Of a stretch of DNA of 7,063 bases, positions 5,658 through 7,063 are shown one piece after another. Below the pieces are notes generated by a model, which was not told the DNA's origin, did not search any database, and was given only the letters and a program-made list of their open reading frames with translations. Source of the stretch: an uncultured Chloroflexota bacterium (GTDB taxonomy: Bacteria; Chloroflexota; Limnocylindria; Limnocylindrales; CSP1-4). Numbering within the stretch: position 1 is the first letter of the stretch; every line of letters starts with the position of its first letter. The position numbers and the translations under genes are program-made. Where the stretch lies: assembly GCA_903930745.1 (NCBI GenBank), contig CAIYZX010000449.1:1-7063 (forward strand). Direction: 5' to 3'.

Positions 5658-6317
5658 TCAGCGGTCCCTGGACCTCTTCCCGCCCAGCAGCGAGACCACC
5701 ACGAACAGTGCGCCGAGCCCGATGAGGGCGTAGGGCAGGATCTCGTCCAGGCGGCCCAGCGGGTGCCCGTTGAGGCCGATCACGCCCTCGAAGAAGAAGG
5801 CGAACCCGGCGAACAGGGCGACGCCCGTGAGCGTGCTGCGCAGGCCGTCGCCCACGAGATCGCCGTCCCGGTGGACCGCTCCGTACAGGAGCATCGCCAC
5901 GCCCGGGGCGGTGGGGGCCACGAGCGCCCACGCGTACGCCCACGTGGAGTAGAGGCCGGTCACGTCCTGGACCCAGAGGACCAGGCCAACGGACGCGATG
6001 ATCGCGCCCGGGACGGCGAGCCCGAGACCGCCGCGCGGCGGGATGAACAGGGAGCCCACGAGCATCGCGATGCCCGGGATGACGATCCAGGCGGGCCAGG
6101 TGGGCACGCCCACGTACTGCTGCAGCACGCGCTCCAGGAGAATGGCCCCGCCGGCCACCACGAGGATCACACCGGCGACGAGGCCGGGTCGCGCCTCGCG
6201 GGGTGCCGGCGTCGGGGGCAGCCCGCCACCCGCTGGCGCAGCGGCCTGCCCTGCGTACCAGGTGGGGCCCGGGGGCGGCGGCGTTGCGCCGGAATCGGGC
6301 GGGACGGGGTTCGTCAT
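5658..6317 (-). CDS. six-helix membrane protein of unknown function, co-transcribed with a histidine kinase
   Basis: The 219-residue protein has a Pro/Ala/Gly-rich soluble N-terminus (1-43, including PPPPGPTWYAGQ) and six predicted membrane helices near 45-62, 74-92, 98-116, 126-147, 162-182 and 192-211, ending in a basic KRSRDR tail. The helix pairs with short loops and small motifs (GVILVVAGGAILLE, WPAWIVIPGIAMLVGSLFI) recall the LiaI/LiaF-like transmembrane regions found beside two-component systems in Firmicutes and Chloroflexota; I offer this as likeness, not a firm family. ATG 6317 is well supported: AGGGAGGAG at 6332-6324 precedes it by six bases, and it overlaps the kinase stop in the ATGA arrangement, pointing to translational coupling. 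It may modulate or be controlled by the kinase. No catalytic motif is seen. Confidence 0.8.
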   Translation of the reverse strand: MTNPVPPDSGATPPPPGPTWYAGQAAAPAGGGLPPTPAPREARPGLVAGVILVVAGGAILLERVLQQYVGVPTWPAWIVIPGIAMLVGSLFIPPRGGLGLAVPGAIIASVGLVLWVQDVTGLYSTWAYAWALVAPTAPGVAMLLYGAVHRDGDLVGDGLRSTLTGVALFAGFAFFFEGVIGLNGHPLGRLDEILPYALIGLGALFVVVSLLGGKRSRDR

Positions 6318-7063
6318 TCGTGGCTCCTCCCTCTGCTCGCCACCGATCCTACGCCCTCGTCGGCGTGTCGCGCCGCGGTCGCCGGGACGAGCGCCTCCAC
6401 CACCGTGCCCTGGCCGGGCGTGGACGTGACGGTGAGGCGGCCGCCGAGGCGGGCGGCGCGGGCGTGCATGCCGGCGATGCCCAGGTGGCCGTCGGGCACG
6501 GTCGCCGGGTCAAACCCGTGGCCGTCGTCACGGACGCGGAGGCGGATCCCGTCCGGCACCCGGGCGAGATCCACGCGCGCCTGGTGGGCACCCGCATGCT
6601 TCACCACGTTGTGGAGTGCCTCCTGGGCGATGCGGTACAGGGCGTCCTCCACCTCCAGGGCAGGTCGATCCGGGAGATCGGCCTCGATGACCACGGGCAG
6701 GCCGATGCGGCCGGACAGGGCGGCCGCATGGGTCCGCAACGCGGTCACGAGACCCTGCTGCTCCACGTTGCCGGGCCGCAGCTCGAAGACGAGGGCACGC
6801 AGCTCCGCGAGCGCATCGCGCTGGAGCTCGCGCAGCTCGGCGAGCCGCGCCGGGACCGCTGACGGATCCTTGTCCAGCAGCAGCTCGATGCTCCGCGAGA
6901 CCAGCGTCATGGAGAACATCGCCTGGGTCACCGAGTCGTGCAGCTCGCGCGACAGGTGCGCCCGCTCCTCCGATGCTGCAAGGTCCGCCGCCTGGCGCAG
7001 GAGGTTGCGCTCCATCCGATCGCGCTCCGCGATGTCGCGAGCCGTGCCGTGCGCGCCCACGAA
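6314..7063 (-). CDS. PAS-linked sensor histidine kinase, NarL-type, 5' end missing
   Basis: The frame is open to the window edge, so only the last 249 residues are visible. It starts with FVGAHGTARDIAERDR, the typical last strand of a PAS domain and its exit helix, so at least one PAS sensor domain lies outside the window. A dimerisation/phosphoacceptor domain of the HisKA_3 class follows: ERAHLSRELHDSVTQ, with predicted phosphorylated histidine at visible residue 42 (codon 6940-6938). The ATPase domain shows the N-box IAQEALHNVVKHA, the G1 box DDGHGF and the G2 region GHLGIAGM, all intact. Such kinases phosphorylate a NarL/LuxR-type response regulator; none is in the window. No membrane helix is visible in this part. 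The stop codon overlaps the start of the downstream membrane-protein gene by 4 bases. Confidence 0.92.
   Translation of the reverse strand, partial: FVGAHGTARDIAERDRMERNLLRQAADLAASEERAHLSRELHDSVTQAMFSMTLVSRSIELLLDKDPSAVPARLAELRELQRDALAELRALVFELRPGNVEQQGLVTALRTHAAALSGRIGLPVVIEADLPDRPALEVEDALYRIAQEALHNVVKHAGAHQARVDLARVPDGIRLRVRDDGHGFDPATVPDGHLGIAGMHARAARLGGRLTVTSTPGQGTVVEALVPATAARHADEGVGSVASRGRSHE
6324..6332 (-). promoter_or_regulatory. strong ribosome binding site inside the kinase 3' end
   Basis: On the minus strand AGGGAGGAG stands six bases before ATG 6317. It is the best Shine-Dalgarno match in the window and lies in the last codons of the kinase gene, supporting translation of the membrane protein from the same message. 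Confidence 0.75.

Overview
This is a GC-rich (roughly 70%) bacterial chromosomal segment with seven protein genes, two of them cut by the window edges. I see no tRNA, rRNA, CRISPR array, insertion sequence or phage gene. Composition, the Ser/Pro/Thr-rich linkers in the secreted protein and the style of the PAS-coupled NarL-type kinase fit a high-GC Chloroflexota lineage. A high-GC actinobacterium cannot be excluded, and this placement is inference rather than a phylogenetic result.

Layout from left to right: the 3' part of an ABC-2 type transporter permease (+); a GC-rich convergent gap with hairpins and a 17-bp tandem repeat; ybaK, a Cys-tRNA(Pro) deacylase (-); a 152-bp divergent promoter region; an RhlE-type DEAD-box RNA helicase (+); a 24-bp convergent gap holding a stem-loop; a membrane-anchored or exported serine hydrolase of the class C beta-lactamase/DD-peptidase fold (-); a 36-bp divergent gap; a 407-residue protein whose C-terminal 147 residues are a complete GreA transcript-cleavage factor fused to an N-terminal domain resembling GIY-YIG nucleases (+); a 27-bp convergent gap with a near-perfect GC hairpin; a six-helix membrane protein (-); and, overlapping it by 4 bases, the 3' part of a PAS-linked histidine kinase (-) that runs off the right edge.

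The strands alternate at almost every gene, so most genes are probably transcribed singly. The only evident operon is kinase plus membrane protein, joined by an ATGA overlap. The functions are mostly housekeeping: translation quality control, RNA remodelling, transcription elongation and envelope or signalling tasks. The unusual item is the GreA fusion, which joins a nuclease-fold-like domain to a factor that inserts into the RNA polymerase secondary channel.
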